A stretch of 64,000 bases of DNA from CAKZLS01 sp963786305 (GCA_963786305.1 CAWAYL010000014.1:620001-684000); one strand, 5' to 3'; shown: positions 31,083-42,117, counted from the stretch's first letter. Made by a program: numbers and translations. Notes: generated by a model from the letters alone, not told the origin.

Positions 31083-31979
31083 CTATTTCGCCTCGCCATG
31101 GACGCTGGCAAACGAGTAGACCGCCAGCGCCGCCCAGATACAGCCGAACGTCACCAGGGTCGCCGATGTGAACGGTTCGCCGTAGACGAACACGGCGAGC
31201 ACGAAATGTCCGGTGGGCACGATGTATTGCAGAGACCCAGCGTCGACAGGCGGATGCGCTTGGCGCCGGCGACGAACAGGATCAGCGGCAGCGCGGTGAT
31301 CACGCCGGACGCGGCGATCCATGCATCCAGGCCCCAGTTGCCCTGGCCGAAGGCCGCCTGCCCGGCTGAGCGCGAGCCACGCCAGGTAGGCCAGCGCCAC
31401 CGGGCCGAGGATCAGCGTTTCGATGAACAGGCCGCTGAACGCGTCGACCGCCGCCGTCTTGCGAATGAGGCCGTAGAACCCGAAACTGAATGCCAGCGTC
31501 AACGCCACCCACGGAAAGACGCCGAGCCCGACCACCTGGTAGGCGACCCCGGCGGCGGCGAGACCGACCGCCGCCCACTGCACCGGCCGCAGCCGTTCGC
31601 GAAGCACGCCACACCCAGGACCACGCTTACCAGCGGATTGATATAATATCCGAGGCTGGACTTCGAGTATCCGGTTGTTGGCGATGGCCCAGATGAACAC
31701 CCCCCAATTGACCGAGATCACCACCGCCGAAAGGGTCAATATGGCCATCAGGCGGCGGTTGGAGAATACCGCCAGAACGGGGGCCAGCCGCGGATGACCG
31801 TGAGCAGGCCGGCCACGAACAACAACGACCACACCACCCGGTTGGCCAGCATCTCCACCGCCGGAACCGCCGCCACCTGCTTGAAATAGAGGGGAAACAG
31901 GCCCCAGCAGAGAAACGCGCCGAACGCCAGGACGGCGCCGCTGGCGGCCGTTGGCGGTGGTTTGGGACCTGGACTCCAT
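31083..31979 (-). CDS. rarD: EamA-family transporter, RarD-like (several frameshifts)
   Basis: Repaired reading gives the ten-helix drug/metabolite transporter topology. Diagnostic parts are GAFLCWGLFPLYFKQV near residue 20, VISVNWGVFIWAIANNRILE near 85, LGYYINPLVSVVLG near 107 and a C-terminal LQYIVPTGHFVLAVFVYGEP, close to RarD proteins. At least three breaks (31220-31260, 31370, 31650) and others near 31780 and 31930 are present. It starts six bases after the stop of the upstream AEC gene. The substrate is unknown. Confidence 0.75.
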   Translation of the reverse strand: MESRSQTTANGRQRRRPGVRRVSLLGPVSPLFQAGGGGSGGGDAGQPGGVVVVVRGRPAHGHPRLAPVLAVFSNRRLMAILTLSAVVISVNWGVFIWAIANNRILEVQPRILYQSAGKRGPGCGVLRERLRPVQWAAVGLAAAGVAYQVVGLGVFPWVALTLAFSFGFYGLIRKTAAVDAFSGLFIETLILGPVALAYLAWLALSRAGGLRPGQLGPGCMDRRVRRDHRAAADPVRRRRQAHPPVDAGSLQYIVPTGHFVLAVFVYGEPFTSATLVTFGCIWAALAVYSFASVHGEAK

Positions 31980-31985
31980 GGCCGC

Positions 31986-32862
31986 CTACAGCACGAACCA
32001 GAGAAGCAGCGGCAAGCTCGCGAACGACAGCGCCGTGGAGATCACCACCATACCCGCAACCTCTTCCGGCGCGGTGTTGTAACGCTGGGCGAACAGGTAA
32101 TTGAACACCGCCACCGGCATGGACATCTGGATGATCAAGACGCCGCGCTCCGCGCCCTCCAAGTCCAGAGCCGTCGCCAGGGCAATGCCGACGGCGAACC
32201 CCATGACCAGCCGCAATACGGACAGACCGAGGCTTCGCGGCATGCTCGCCACCTTGAGGCGCGCCAGCGAGATGCCCAGCGTGATCAGCATCAGCGGAAT
32301 CGTGAGGCCGCCGAGCAGGTCGGTGGTGGCGTTGATCCATTCCGGCGGAACCGTGGCCGGTGATCATGAAAACCAGCGCCGCCGCCAGGGCATAGAGCAA
32401 CGGCAACCGGGCCAACCCCTTCAGCGAGACCGTGCCGGACGCGATGGCGGCGCCGAGCGTGAACTGTCCCACGACGTAGACGGTGAAAACGCCGATGGCC
32501 AACGCCAACCCGAGGTCGCCGAACGCCAGGTAGTTGAGCGGCACCCCACGTTGCCGACATTGGGGAAGAGTCATCGCCGGCAGGAACGATCGCTGCGGCA
32601 ACCGCGCCAGCTTCAGGACCGCGCGCCGGCGGCCATGCTGAGCGCCATGGCGACCACGACGCGCCGACGATGGTCGCGAACGCCGATCGATCCAGCTTGC
32701 AGATTGGCGAGCGTATGGAACACCAGGCACGGCGCACCGATGATTGGTGACGAGGTTGGTGACCAGATCGACGTCATAGCGGCGCCCGAACTTTTCCCAG
32801 GCGAACCCGATGCCGGCACAGATGAAGACCGGGGCAATGATGGAAAACAGCTCGCCGAACAT
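31986..32862 (-). CDS. AEC-family (auxin efflux carrier-like) permease (several frameshifts)
   Basis: The N-terminus FGELFSIIAPVFICAGIGFA and the C-terminus VLIIQMSMPVAVFNYLFAQR are typical of AEC carriers, which move small organic anions. About ten helices are predicted after repair. Breaks occur near 32355, 32550, 32620, 32660 and 32740. Length after repair is about 290-310 residues. It is transcribed with the RarD-like gene. Confidence 0.72.
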
Positions 32863-33015
32863 GGATCTCTCTCGCCGCCGCGCCCCGCGATCGCGGCGGT
32901 TCATGGGTTCACGACATGCGCCGGCCCGCATGCAATGGTGGATCGCTGAGGCATGGTGTCAATATAGTCCGTGGTTTAAGGCACTTCGTGTAACCCGAAC
33001 CTCTGGAAGGCGATC

Positions 33016-34124
33016 ATGATACTCGCGGGCGACGTTGGTGGAACCAAAACCGTACTGGCGCTGATTTCCATGGACCGGGGCGTCGAGGATCCGGTCCGCG
33101 AGCAGCGTTTCGCCAGCGGCAAGTATGCGTCCTTGGAGGCGATCGTCTCGGAGTTCCTCGCGGATCGGACGTCAAGGTGGAGGCGGCGAGTTTCGGGGTC
33201 GCCGGACCGGTGGTGAACGGCGAGGCCCACATCACCAATCTGCCCTGGATCATCCGCGCCGACGCTATCGGCCAGGCTTTCGATATTCCCAAGGTCAACA
33301 TCCTGAACGATCTCCAGGCCATCGCCACGGCCATCCCGAACCAGCGCCCGGACGAAATCCATACGCTCAACGACGGGTATCGCGACCCCACCGGCACCAT
33401 CGGCGTCATCGCGCCCGGCACCGGTCTCGGCGAGGCGTTCATGGTATGGACCGGCGAGCGCTATCTGGCGTGCCCGACCGAGGGCGGTCACGCGTCGTTT
33501 GGGCCGGTGACCCACGAACAAGTCAAGCTGCTGGCCTATCTCGAGCCGCAGTTCGGCCACGTCAGCTTCGAGCGGGTGTGTTCCGGCAGCGGCATCCCCA
33601 ACCTTTACGACTACGTGCGAAGCCAGCGGCGATACGAAGAGCCCGAATGGCTGCGCCAGGAAATGGCGGCCGCCAAGGATCAGACGCCGATCATCGTCAA
33701 TACCGCGCTCGAGTTCAAAGCCGAGATCTGCATCGCCACCCTCGATCTGTTCGTCCGCATTCTTGGCGGCGTGGTGGGCAATATGGCGCTCCGCGTGTTC
33801 GCCACCGGCGGGCTCTATCTCGGCGGCGGCATTCCGCCGCGCATTCTGTCGCGGCTGGAGAAACCGGACTTTCTCGAGGCGATCCGCGCCAAGGGCCGGT
33901 TCCGCGGCTGGATTTCGCGCATTCCCGTGCACGTCATCCTCGACCCCAAGGTGGCGCTGCATGGCGCCGCCTGGGACGGATTGGAGACCATCGGCCACGA
34001 ACGTTCGCTAACCCGGGGTTCTCAGGCCGGCACCCCTTGGTGTAGGGTGGCACCGCACACTTGGGATCGCCATCGGTTCGCCATCGGTCTCCCGGCAAGC
34101 CTTCGCCCCATTCGAGACTTTTGA
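33016..34124 (+). CDS. glk: glucokinase (one frameshift)
   Basis: Glucokinase phosphorylates glucose with ATP. The phosphate-binding start is ILAGDVGGTKTVLAL; EGGHASFGP and GGLYLGGGIPPRIL are also family motifs. The frame breaks near 33172; here one missing base, or two extra ones, restores DVKVEAASFGVAGPVVNG, unlike the usual single insertion. The family normally ends near residue 330 (about 34010); the last 38 residues in this frame look unrelated, so a further undetected break near the end is possible. Confidence 0.85.
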
Positions 34125-34134
34125 GGACTCCACG

Positions 34135-34683
34135 ATGCGCTTTCGAATTCCCCTGATCGCTTTCCTGTTTACCCTTTTGCTCGGAGGAGGTGCAGCCTTG
34201 GCCGCGGATCCGGAAAATACTCTCTACATGGAGCTCGAGGATGGCCGCGTGGTCATCGAAATGCGGCCGGAGGTGGCGCCGGAGCACGTCGCGCGGATCA
34301 AGGAACTGATGCGCCAGGGCTTCTACGACGGCCTCGTCTTTCATCGCGTGATCGATGGTTTCATGGCGCAGACGGGCGATCCCAAGGGCAACGGAACCGG
34401 CGGCTCGGGAACCAAGATCCCCGCCGAATTCTCCAACAAGCCGTTCGTGCGCGGCACCGTCGGCATGGCGCGGTCGCAGTCGCCCGACAGCGCCAATTCG
34501 CAGTTCTTCATCACCTTCGCGCCGGCGCCCTTCCTGCAAGGCAAATACACGGTTTGGGGCCGGGTCATCGACGGCATGGAATACGTCGACATGATCAAGA
34601 AGGGCGATCCCGACGACAACGGCGCCGTCTCCGATCCCGACAAGATCGTCAGCATGAAGGTCGCCGCCGACGTCGAGAGCTGA
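34135..34683 (+). CDS. periplasmic cyclophilin-type peptidyl-prolyl isomerase
   Basis: A 182-residue protein with a signal peptide (hydrophobic FLFTLLLGGGAALA, cleavage after about residue 23). The cyclophilin core shows YDGLVFHRVIDGFMAQTGDP, GTVGMARSQSPDSANSQFF and TVWGRVIDGMEYVD, with catalytic arginine in FHRV and the QFFI motif. It accelerates proline isomerisation of exported proteins in the periplasm. Intact. Confidence 0.92.
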   Translation: MRFRIPLIAFLFTLLLGGGAALAADPENTLYMELEDGRVVIEMRPEVAPEHVARIKELMRQGFYDGLVFHRVIDGFMAQTGDPKGNGTGGSGTKIPAEFSNKPFVRGTVGMARSQSPDSANSQFFITFAPAPFLQGKYTVWGRVIDGMEYVDMIKKGDPDDNGAVSDPDKIVSMKVAADVES

Positions 34684-34706
34684 CGGCCGGAGGGAAGGGT
34701 TGGTGG

Positions 34707-35377
34707 ATGCTCTTGCCGCTGCCCGGCATTCGCGCCATCGCGTTCGACTTCGACGGCGTCATCGTCAATTCCATGCCGGTTCACGGGCCGTGCTGGCGGG
34801 ACGCGCTTGAAAGCGGTTCTCGGTGCGGAAGCCGAACGCTATCACGATACAATCCGGCGTAATTTGTTCAGCGGCCGCGCGGGGCCGGAAATGTTCGGAG
34901 GCACGGGCATTCCCGGCGATGCGCGCGGCGCGCTGCGCACAAGCAAGGATGCGCTATGGCTGGACGCGGGCGGCGTCGGTGCCGTTGATGCCCGGCTGCC
35001 GCCGATGCGTTGCCGGCGCTCGGCACCCGCTTTCCGTTGGCCATCGCGACCACGGCCCGGCGGGCGTTCGTCGACGGCATTCTCTCGCGCGAGACCTTGG
35101 CGCCGGCCTTTAGCGTCATCGTGACCAATGCCGATGTCGCCCGAGCCGAAACCCGCCCCCGCGATGCTGGAGACGATCGCGCGGGGTTTCGCATCTGCCC
35201 GCGACCGAGATCGCCATGGTGGGCGATACGGTCTTCGATTGCCGCATGGCCAAGGCGGCGGGCTCGCCGTTCCTGTGGTTCGGAACCCAGGCCCTCGCGC
35301 TCCCGCCGGCGGCGACGGCCACCTGTCGCCGCCGACTGGCCGGCGGTGACCGGCTTTTCGACGAGGGGCGGCCTTGA
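34707..35377 (+). CDS. HAD-superfamily phosphatase (several frameshifts)
   Basis: The nucleophile motif is FDFDGVIVNSMP near residue 13, motif II lies in LAIATTARRAFVDGIL, and motif III/IV is MVGDTVFDCRMAKAAGSPF. The order fits a phosphoglycolate-phosphatase-like enzyme. Breaks lie near 34808, 34975, 35010, 35140 and 35195. The end is uncertain: TGA at 35375 fits one reading, and the next gene may start by overlapping it. Confidence 0.68.
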
Positions 35378-35783
35378 GCGCGAAAACCGCAGGATCACGT
35401 GTTGATCGTGGCCGGTTTGGTTGTCGCCATTGTCTTGGCATTCGGCATTGTCCAATTCGTCGAAGACAGCGCGACAACTCAGACCGGCGTGGCGTCCTGG
35501 TACGGGCCGGGCTTCCACGGGCGGAAAACCGCGAGCGGCGAGCGCTACGACCAGAACGCCATGACCGCGGCGAGCCGCACCCTGCCGCTGGGAACTCGGG
35601 TCAAGGTAACCAATCTCGAAAATGGCAAGACGGTCGAGGTCACCATCAACGACCGCGGTCCGTACGTGGACGGTCGGATCATCGATCTGTCCAGGGCCGC
35701 GGCCCGCAAACTCGGCTTCCGCAAGGCCGGCATCGCCGCGCGTGCGGATCGACGTGATCAGCGACGAGATCGAGTCCGATTAG
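35374..35783 (+). CDS. RlpA-like protein, copy 1 (two frameshifts)
   Basis: A single membrane anchor (LIVAGLVVAIVLAFGIVQF) is followed by a double-psi beta-barrel RlpA domain: GVASWYGPGFHGRKTASGE, GTRVKVTNLENGKTVEV and DRGPYVDGRIIDLS, with conserved His and Asp. RlpA proteins bind or cleave denuded peptidoglycan at the septum. The start may be TTG 35374; breaks near 35402 and 35742 are single extra bases. No SPOR domain is present, so it is a short form. A paralogue follows 600 bases downstream. Confidence 0.75.
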
Positions 35784-35946
35784 AGGGCTTCCATGACCTC
35801 CCGCGAACCCGTGGTCGCGGCGCGCCCTCTTTTCCGAGGTCGCAATTTTGACCCATTCTTGTGGAACCATTCATGAACGGTTGGCGTTTACAGGGCAGTC
35901 GCTTGATACGATATGAGCGGGTTACAACAGGATGTGGAACTCGGAT

Positions 35947-36391
35947 ATGAAAAGACAGGCTTTGACAACAGGCCTCCTGGTGGCGGGCTGGCGGTTTCGC
36001 TCGCCGTCGCCGCGGCGCTCCCGATCCGGAACGCGCCGGCACGGACAATTGCAACAGGGTGACGGATACACCGATACGCCGTTGACGGCCGAGGACGTTC
36101 ATCGAAAAGGCGGTGTTCGACGAGCGAAGGAATCGAGATCGGTGTCGTCAGGGAGGTTGTCAATTCCGCCCGCTTGGGCCCTCTGGCGATCGTCGAAGTC
36201 GGTGGGGTCACGGGGACGTTTCGAAAACGGTCGCCGTCGCGCTCGACCAATTGATCCTCGAACCCGATGGCCGCCTGGTCGCGCTTGTCGGCAGTGAGGA
36301 TTTCAAGGCGTTGCCGGAATTTCCCGGACAAAGCGGTTCGTTTCCGGGCGGGCGTCCGGGCACGCGGCGCGGCCTCGACGAGCGCGGCTGA
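35947..36391 (+). CDS. secreted PRC-barrel domain protein (several frameshifts)
   Basis: The start MKRQALTTGLLVAG then LAVSLAVAAALP, with repair, is a signal peptide. After several breaks come GIEIGVVREVVNSARLGPLA and VAVALDQLILEPDGRLVALV, which fit the PRC-barrel pattern of a short beta-barrel with an exposed glycine turn. Four or more frame changes make the central sequence approximate. It sits between the two RlpA genes, all on the same strand. Its role is unknown; the family binds other proteins or membranes. Confidence 0.5.
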
Positions 36392-36414
36392 CTTGGCAAG
36401 AGGTGGACGGAATC

Positions 36415-36812
36415 ATGCGCTTGCATCCCCGCTGGAACGGCGGCGGCCCGGGCATTCGTGTTTGTTTTGATCGTGACCATGGCCGCCGGCATCGGCCGGC
36501 ACGCCGGCGCGGAAACCGCGCCGCGCCGCGGCACGGCGTCCTGGTATGGACCGGGTTTCCAGGGCCAGCAAGATGGCAAACGGAGAGAGGTTCGATCCCT
36601 CCGACATGATCGCGGCGCACCGCAAGCTTCCGTTCGGGACCCGGGTCATGGTGACCAATCTGAATAACGGCAAGACGGTCGAAGTCGAAATCAAGGATCG
36701 GGGTCCCCATGTCAAGGGCCGGATCATCGACCTGTCGCGAGCGGCGGCACGCAAACTCGGCTTCATCAAGGTCGGCACGGCGCCGGTGAGCATCGAAGTG
36801 GTCGGCGACTAG
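36415..36812 (+). CDS. RlpA-like protein, copy 2 (two frameshifts)
   Basis: After repair near 36450 and 36570 the protein has an N-terminal hydrophobic signal (FVLIVTMAAGIG) and an RlpA barrel: GTASWYGPGFQG, FGTRVMVTNLNNGKTVEV and DRGPHVKGRIIDLSRAAARK. It is very similar to copy 1 over the domain (the RIIDLSRAAARKLGF block is identical), implying a tandem duplication. ATG at 36415 follows aagaggtgg; a GTG at 36403 is also possible. Confidence 0.78.
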
Positions 36813-36845
36813 GTCGAGGCCCGAAAATACCAGCGGCTCGGCGGC

Positions 36846-38021
36846 TCACCGGCTGAGCGTACGCATGGCGCGGTCAAGACCGTCGAGAGTGAGCGGATAC
36901 ATGCGCCCGCCCATGAGTTGGTTGATCATTCGCGTCGACATGGTGTGCTCCCACCACTCTTCGGCAACCGGATTGAGCCACACCGCGTGGGTGTAGACAT
37001 TGAGCACCCGCTCCATCCACAGAGACCCCGTCTCCTCGTTCCAATGCTCGACGGCGCCGCCAGGATAGATCATCTCGTAGGGGCTCATGGACGCGTCGCC
37101 GACGAAGATCAGCTTGTAGTCGTGGGGATAGGTATGCAGCACGTCCCACGTGGGCGTGGCGTCGTCGCGCCGGCGCTTGTTGTCGCGCCACACCTTCTCG
37201 TAGACGCAGTTGTGGAAATAGAAGTGCTCGAGGTGCTTGAACTCGCCGCGCGCGGCCGAGAACAGCTCTTCGCAGGTGTGGATATGCGGATCCATGGAGC
37301 CGCCGACATCGAGGAACAAAAGCACCTTTACGGCGTTGTGGCGTTCCGGCACCATGTGCAGGTCGAGATACCCCTTCTTGGCGGTGGCGCGGATGGTGTG
37401 GTCGAGGTCAAGCTCGGTGGCGGCGCCCTGGCGGGCAAAGCGGCGCAAACGCCGGAGCGCCACCTTGATGTTGCGGGTGCCTAGTCGCACCGACGAGTCG
37501 AGGTTCCTGAATTCGCGCTTGTCCCACACCTTGACGGCGCGGTTGTTGCGGTTTTGGTCCTGGCCGATACGCACGCCTTCCGGATTGTAGCCGCCGGCGC
37601 CGTAGGGCGAGGTTCCGCCGGTGCCGATCCACTTGCTGCCGCCCTGGTGGCGGCCCTTCTGTTCGCTGATGCGCTCCTTCAGCGTTTCCATGAGCTTGTA
37701 CCAGCCGCCCATGGCCTCCACCTGGGCCTTCTCGTCGTCGCTGAGCACCCGGTCGGCGAGACGGCGCAGCCATTCTTCCGGGATCTCCACCGCCTCGCCG
37801 TCATCCGGCGGCTCGAGCCCCCTGAACACGGAGCCGAACACCCGGTCGAACCGGTCCAGGTTAGTCTCGTCCTTCACCAGGCACGAGCGGCTCAGATAGT
37901 AGAAATCGTCGACGCTGTACTCCGCGACGCCTTTGTCCATGGCCTCCATCAAGGTCAGGTACTCGCGCAGCGACACCGGCACCCGCGCCTGCTTGAGCTC
38001 GAGAAAGAAGTTGATGAACAT
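36846..38021 (-). CDS. CoxE-like VWA-domain protein
   Basis: An intact 391-residue protein. Its VWA domain begins VKVLLFLDVGGSMDPH; the metal-site motif reads DVGGS where DxSxS is usual, which departs at the first serine. Further conserved parts are FHNCVYEKVW, FVGDASMSPYE and RMINQLMGGRMYPLTLDGL. Proteins of this type work with a MoxR ATPase; the only MoxR gene in view is at 15223-16075. The longer open frame upstream of 38021 is not used, as the family starts at MFINFFLELKQARVP. Confidence 0.88.
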   Translation of the reverse strand: MFINFFLELKQARVPVSLREYLTLMEAMDKGVAEYSVDDFYYLSRSCLVKDETNLDRFDRVFGSVFRGLEPPDDGEAVEIPEEWLRRLADRVLSDDEKAQVEAMGGWYKLMETLKERISEQKGRHQGGSKWIGTGGTSPYGAGGYNPEGVRIGQDQNRNNRAVKVWDKREFRNLDSSVRLGTRNIKVALRRLRRFARQGAATELDLDHTIRATAKKGYLDLHMVPERHNAVKVLLFLDVGGSMDPHIHTCEELFSAARGEFKHLEHFYFHNCVYEKVWRDNKRRRDDATPTWDVLHTYPHDYKLIFVGDASMSPYEMIYPGGAVEHWNEETGSLWMERVLNVYTHAVWLNPVAEEWWEHTMSTRMINQLMGGRMYPLTLDGLDRAMRTLSR

Positions 38022-38295
38022 GGCCGGAACCCGTTCCTGTGTGGCGTGTGTCGATGACAGGAGAATAGTGCGGGGAGCGTTGCGGCGCCACTGTTGCACC
38101 CACGTCCAGGACCCGCAAGTTTCGACACACCGCCGTCCCCGATGGAAGGGCGGGGGGGCCGGCGTTCTTTTTCGAAAACAACCCCATGCAAAGTACATTT
38201 CAAAAAAGCGTTCGCGACGGCCGCCTATGCGGATTTGCGGCAAGCCATCGCGACGATCAGCAACTATGTGCTGCTCCCGTCCTTGGGTTTCGGCA

Positions 38296-38542
38296 TCAAG
38301 CTTGATGGTCCGCGTCCACTTCTTCATCCAGCTCCGTTATGAAGGTCTCGAAATCGAACGCGCGGGCCGGACCGCTCGCTTCTCCCGCCTCTATGGCGCC
38401 GCGCGGCCGATCGAGCTTGAGGTGGTAGATCTGATCCTGCTCCGCCATCAGGCCCAACGCTTCGCGAACGACCTCGCTGGCGTTGTTGTAAAGGCCCGAA
38501 CTGACCTTGCGGCGGACCAATTCCTCGACGTCAGTTGCTCAC
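38296..38542 (-). CDS. ParD-like antitoxin, orphan
   Basis: An N-terminal ribbon-helix-helix fold is recognised in VRRKVSSGLYNNASEVVREA, followed by an acidic tail (FETFITELDEEVDADHQA) that would contact a ParE/RelE toxin. The start is probably GTG 38542 with one extra base near 38533. No ParE-like toxin gene is visible downstream (38022-38295) or upstream. It overlaps the end of the LysM gene by 12 bases. Confidence 0.6.
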
Positions 38543-39581
38543 CCGTGGCAGGGTGAAGACCTGCCCTGGACGGGATAGATCAGGTCGGGGTCCTTGATCC
38601 GCTCGCGGTTGGCTTCGTAGATCACGGTGTAGGCGATGCCCGCCCCATAGCGGTTCTCGGCGATCCACCAGAGGTTGTCGCCGGGTGCGATGAACACGGC
38701 GCCCTGGGCGGCGCCCGCGCTCGTCGTGAACGCCACGGGCCCGAAGGGAACCTCGACGCGCGCCACCACCTTGCCGCCTTTCGCCACCTGGTCGGCGCGC
38801 AGCGTGTGATCGCCTCCGTCCGGCGCGCGACGGGGCGACAGGTGCCAGCGGCCGCGTGCGTCGGCGTCGGCCTCGCCGAGCAGCGCGTCATCGAGATACA
38901 CCCGCACGGACGCCCCCGGAACCGCCCGCCCGCTGATGCTCATTTGCCTGGTGTCCTCGGAGCCGGAAGCAGCGGCGGTGCTCTTGGTAGTCGACCGCCT
39001 CTATCCTGAACGGCCCGGCATCCTCGGCGCCCGCCGGCGTTTGCAGCACGGTGGTCGCGCCGCCCGCCTTGCCGGGCACGTCGAGGGCCAGGGCGCCGGC
39101 CCCGCCGGCGGCCGGGCGGCCGGCGATATCCTTGCCGTGCTCGGGCACCACCAGGACCACGTCGCCGCGCGACGACCACCGCCGTCCGGCCGGGGATTCG
39201 CATCTCCAGCCCGAGGCGGCGGGATCCGGGCGCCAGCGCCGTCTCCGGCACGAACACCCACTCGCCGTGTTCGTCGGGCGTCGCCTCGCCGATGACGCTG
39301 TCGTTGTCGCGGATGATGACCGTGCTTCCCGGTTGGCCCCGTCCGGCAAGCACCGTGTCGCCCTCCGGATTGACCCGGACCACATCGAAGGTGGGCGGGG
39401 CGATACGCCGTTGATCGGGCGGCCGCGCAGCGGTCGACGGGTCCTCCGGCCGGGTTTCGCTCGAGAGGGCCCGACGCGTTTCGTCGCCGGGCGCGCGGGC
39501 CGGTCCGGTCAGGTAATTCAGTCCGATGGCCACGGCGATGATGACCACGCCAGCGGCGGCGAGGAGAAGGGATCGGCTCAC
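38531..39581 (-). CDS. LysM peptidoglycan-binding protein (several frameshifts)
   Basis: GTG at 39581 follows aaggag. One N-terminal membrane anchor (LLAAAGVVIIAVAIGLNYL) precedes a periplasmic part with two Ig-like repeats (PGSTVIIRDNDSVIGEA and PGASVRVYLDDALLGEADA) and a C-terminal LysM (APGDNLWWIAENRYGAGIAY) that binds glycan strands. Breaks lie near 39170, 38950 and 38558. The predicted end is TGA at 38531. About 345 residues. Confidence 0.75.
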
Positions 39582-39808
39582 CTGTTGCGGACACTCCTTC
39601 GAACGATCATTCGAAACTTGTACGAAACGTAATACGGGAGCGATGCGGGCGCAACGACGCGGCGGTCGTCCGAGACCGCGCGCCCTCGCAAATCCATAGT
39701 GAAACTTGCGCCCCGCGCACTTTTGGTCTTCATTGCGCGCAACATTGCGAAAGTCATGTGAACACGGCCGGCCGTCGCCGTGGCTCGAGCCGTTCCACAG
39801 GAGGAATC

Positions 39809-42117
39809 GTGAGAAAGTTCCGTAGGGCGGCGTTCGCGGTCGCGATGATCGCGGCGACCTTGGCCATCGCCGCTCCGGCGGCGGCGCAAGCCCCGCCTGG
39901 AACGCCGGCGGCGAGCCCTGAAGGAAAGGCCGGGGAGACGCCGGCGATCTCCCTGCCGCAGCCCCTGACCCGCGACGCGGTCCGCGCGTTGATGTCGCGG
40001 ATTTCCGACGCGGAAGCACGCCAACTTCTGCTGCAGCAACTCGACAGGGTTGCCGTCCAGGACGCGGCACCCGACGTGGTGACGATGATGGACAGCTTCG
40101 AGGAGGCGTTGCCCGACCTAAAGAACCGTCTGACGCTCATGGTTTCGGCCATCCCCGATCTGCCGCGGGTCGGGCCGATTATCGTGGACACGCTCACCGA
40201 CGGAGAACCATCGCGAATCTGGAAGATCCTTCTCTATGTTGTGGTGATCTTTGCCGGCGGGTTTGTTGGCGAACGGCTGTTCCGGCGGCTGTTCAGCCGC
40301 AACATCGCGCATCCGCAAGGGGAGAGGACGTCCGGCATCCACAAGGCCTTTGTGCTGGGGCTGCGGCTGATCGTGGATCTCCTGGGCATCGCCGTGTTCG
40401 CTTTGTGCGCCCTTGGTCTGTTTTTCGTCTTCTACCAGGGGCATGAACCCGTCCGCCAAGCCGTTGGTGCCCTGTACTGGATGATCATTCTGATCCGCGG
40501 TGTCGCGGCGCTGGCGCGATTTGCGGTGGCACCCGGCGCGCCGCTGCTCCGGCTTCCGCCCGTTGGCGATCGAACGGCGGTCAAGCTGTATCGCCGGATA
40601 CTCTGGGTATCGGCATCGGTGATCATCGCCGCGCTGTTTGTGGATCTGTTGGATGAGTTCGGTATGGACGAAGGCCTTACCCTGCTCGTGGGGCGCGCCG
40701 TGAGCCTGATGGTCATCGGCATTATCATCGCGATCATCTGGCACGATCGGCGGACCATCGCCGATATGATCCAGCCGGCACCTGGAAATAACGACAAACC
40801 GTCGGGGCCGGTAAAGCGGCTACTCGCCGCGAACTGGCATATCCTCGCAACCTGTTACCTGGCGGGTATCTATGTCTTCGGTACAATCCACCTTTTGTTG
40901 ACCGGCGGAAGAAGCCCGGGCTCAGCGATAACCAGCATTGTGGTGCTGATCGCCATTCCGTTCGTTGATTGGCTGATGCAGGCGGCCCTCAGAAGACTTC
41001 TTCGCGCACCCAAGAAAACGCCACTGGACGATGATGACGCCGGCGTTGCCGCGCCCGCGTCCGAGCCCGAGCCCGATGACGGCGAAAACGAGTATTTCGG
41101 CGTGCTCCTGAATAACGCCCGCATCGTGCTTGCGATTGTGGTGGTGGTCGCGCTCGCCGACATCTGGGACATCGACATGCGTGGCGCCGCCGCCGCGGGT
41201 ATCGGCGAGACCGTGGCCAACGCCATATTCGATATCGTGATAACGCTGGTTCTCGCGTCGGCCATCTGGGGGATCGTAAAAACGGCGATCTCCCGGCAGC
41301 TTGCCGCAAAAAAGCGCGATGGGGGAAACGGCGGAGAGCGGGGAAGGGGGCGGCGCCGGCGGCACGCGGCTGGAGACGCTGCTGCCGCTTTTTCAGAAAT
41401 TTCTGTTCATCACCCTGATCGTGATCGTCACCTTGATCGTTCTGTCCGAACTCGGCGTCGACATCGGGCCGCTGATCGCCGGCGCCGGCATCGTCGGCAT
41501 CGCCATCGGTTTCGGCGCCCAGACGCTGGTGCGCGACATCGTCTCGGGGGTTTTCTTCCTGATCGAGGACGCGTTCCGGGTCGGCGAGTACATCGATATC
41601 GGCGGCGGCATCCGGGGCATGGTGGAGGATATCTCCATCCGATCGTTTCGTCTGCGCCATCACAACGGGCCCATCCACACGGTCCCGTTCGGCGAGCGTC
41701 AACACCCTGACCAATTTCAGCCGCGACTGGGTGATCATGAAACTGGAGATGCGCCTGCCGTTCGAAACCGATATCGAGAAGGTGCGCAAGATCGTCAAGA
41801 AGGTGGGCCAGGAGATGATGGCGGACGAGGAGTACGGAAAGAATTTCCTGCAGCCGCTGAAATCTCAGGGCGTCAACCGCATGGACGATTCGGCGTTCAT
41901 TTTCCGCGTCAAGTTCATGGCCAAACCGGGCGAACAATTCGTTCTCAGGCGCGAGGTGTACCGCCGCGTTCAGGAGGCGCTGGCCGAGCAGGGCATCCGG
42001 TTCGCGCCGAGGCGAGTGATCGTGGATACGTCCGGATTGTCCCCCGAGCAGGCCAAGATCGCGGCAACCGCGGCGGCGGAAGATATACCGCCGGGTGGCG
42101 AGAGTAGCGTGCGTTAA
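39809..42117 (+). CDS. MscS-family mechanosensitive channel, large form (two frameshifts)
   Basis: GTG 39809 follows aggaggaatc. A signal peptide (FRRAAFAVAMIAATLAIAA) leads a periplasmic region and about nine membrane helices. The MscS pore helix and beta-domain follow: DIGPLIAGAGIVGIAIGFGA, QTLVRDIVSG and FRVGEYIDIGG. Such channels open under osmotic downshock. Breaks near 41325 and 41697 are single extra bases. Length about 769 residues fits the MscK/YnaI-like large group. Confidence 0.87.
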
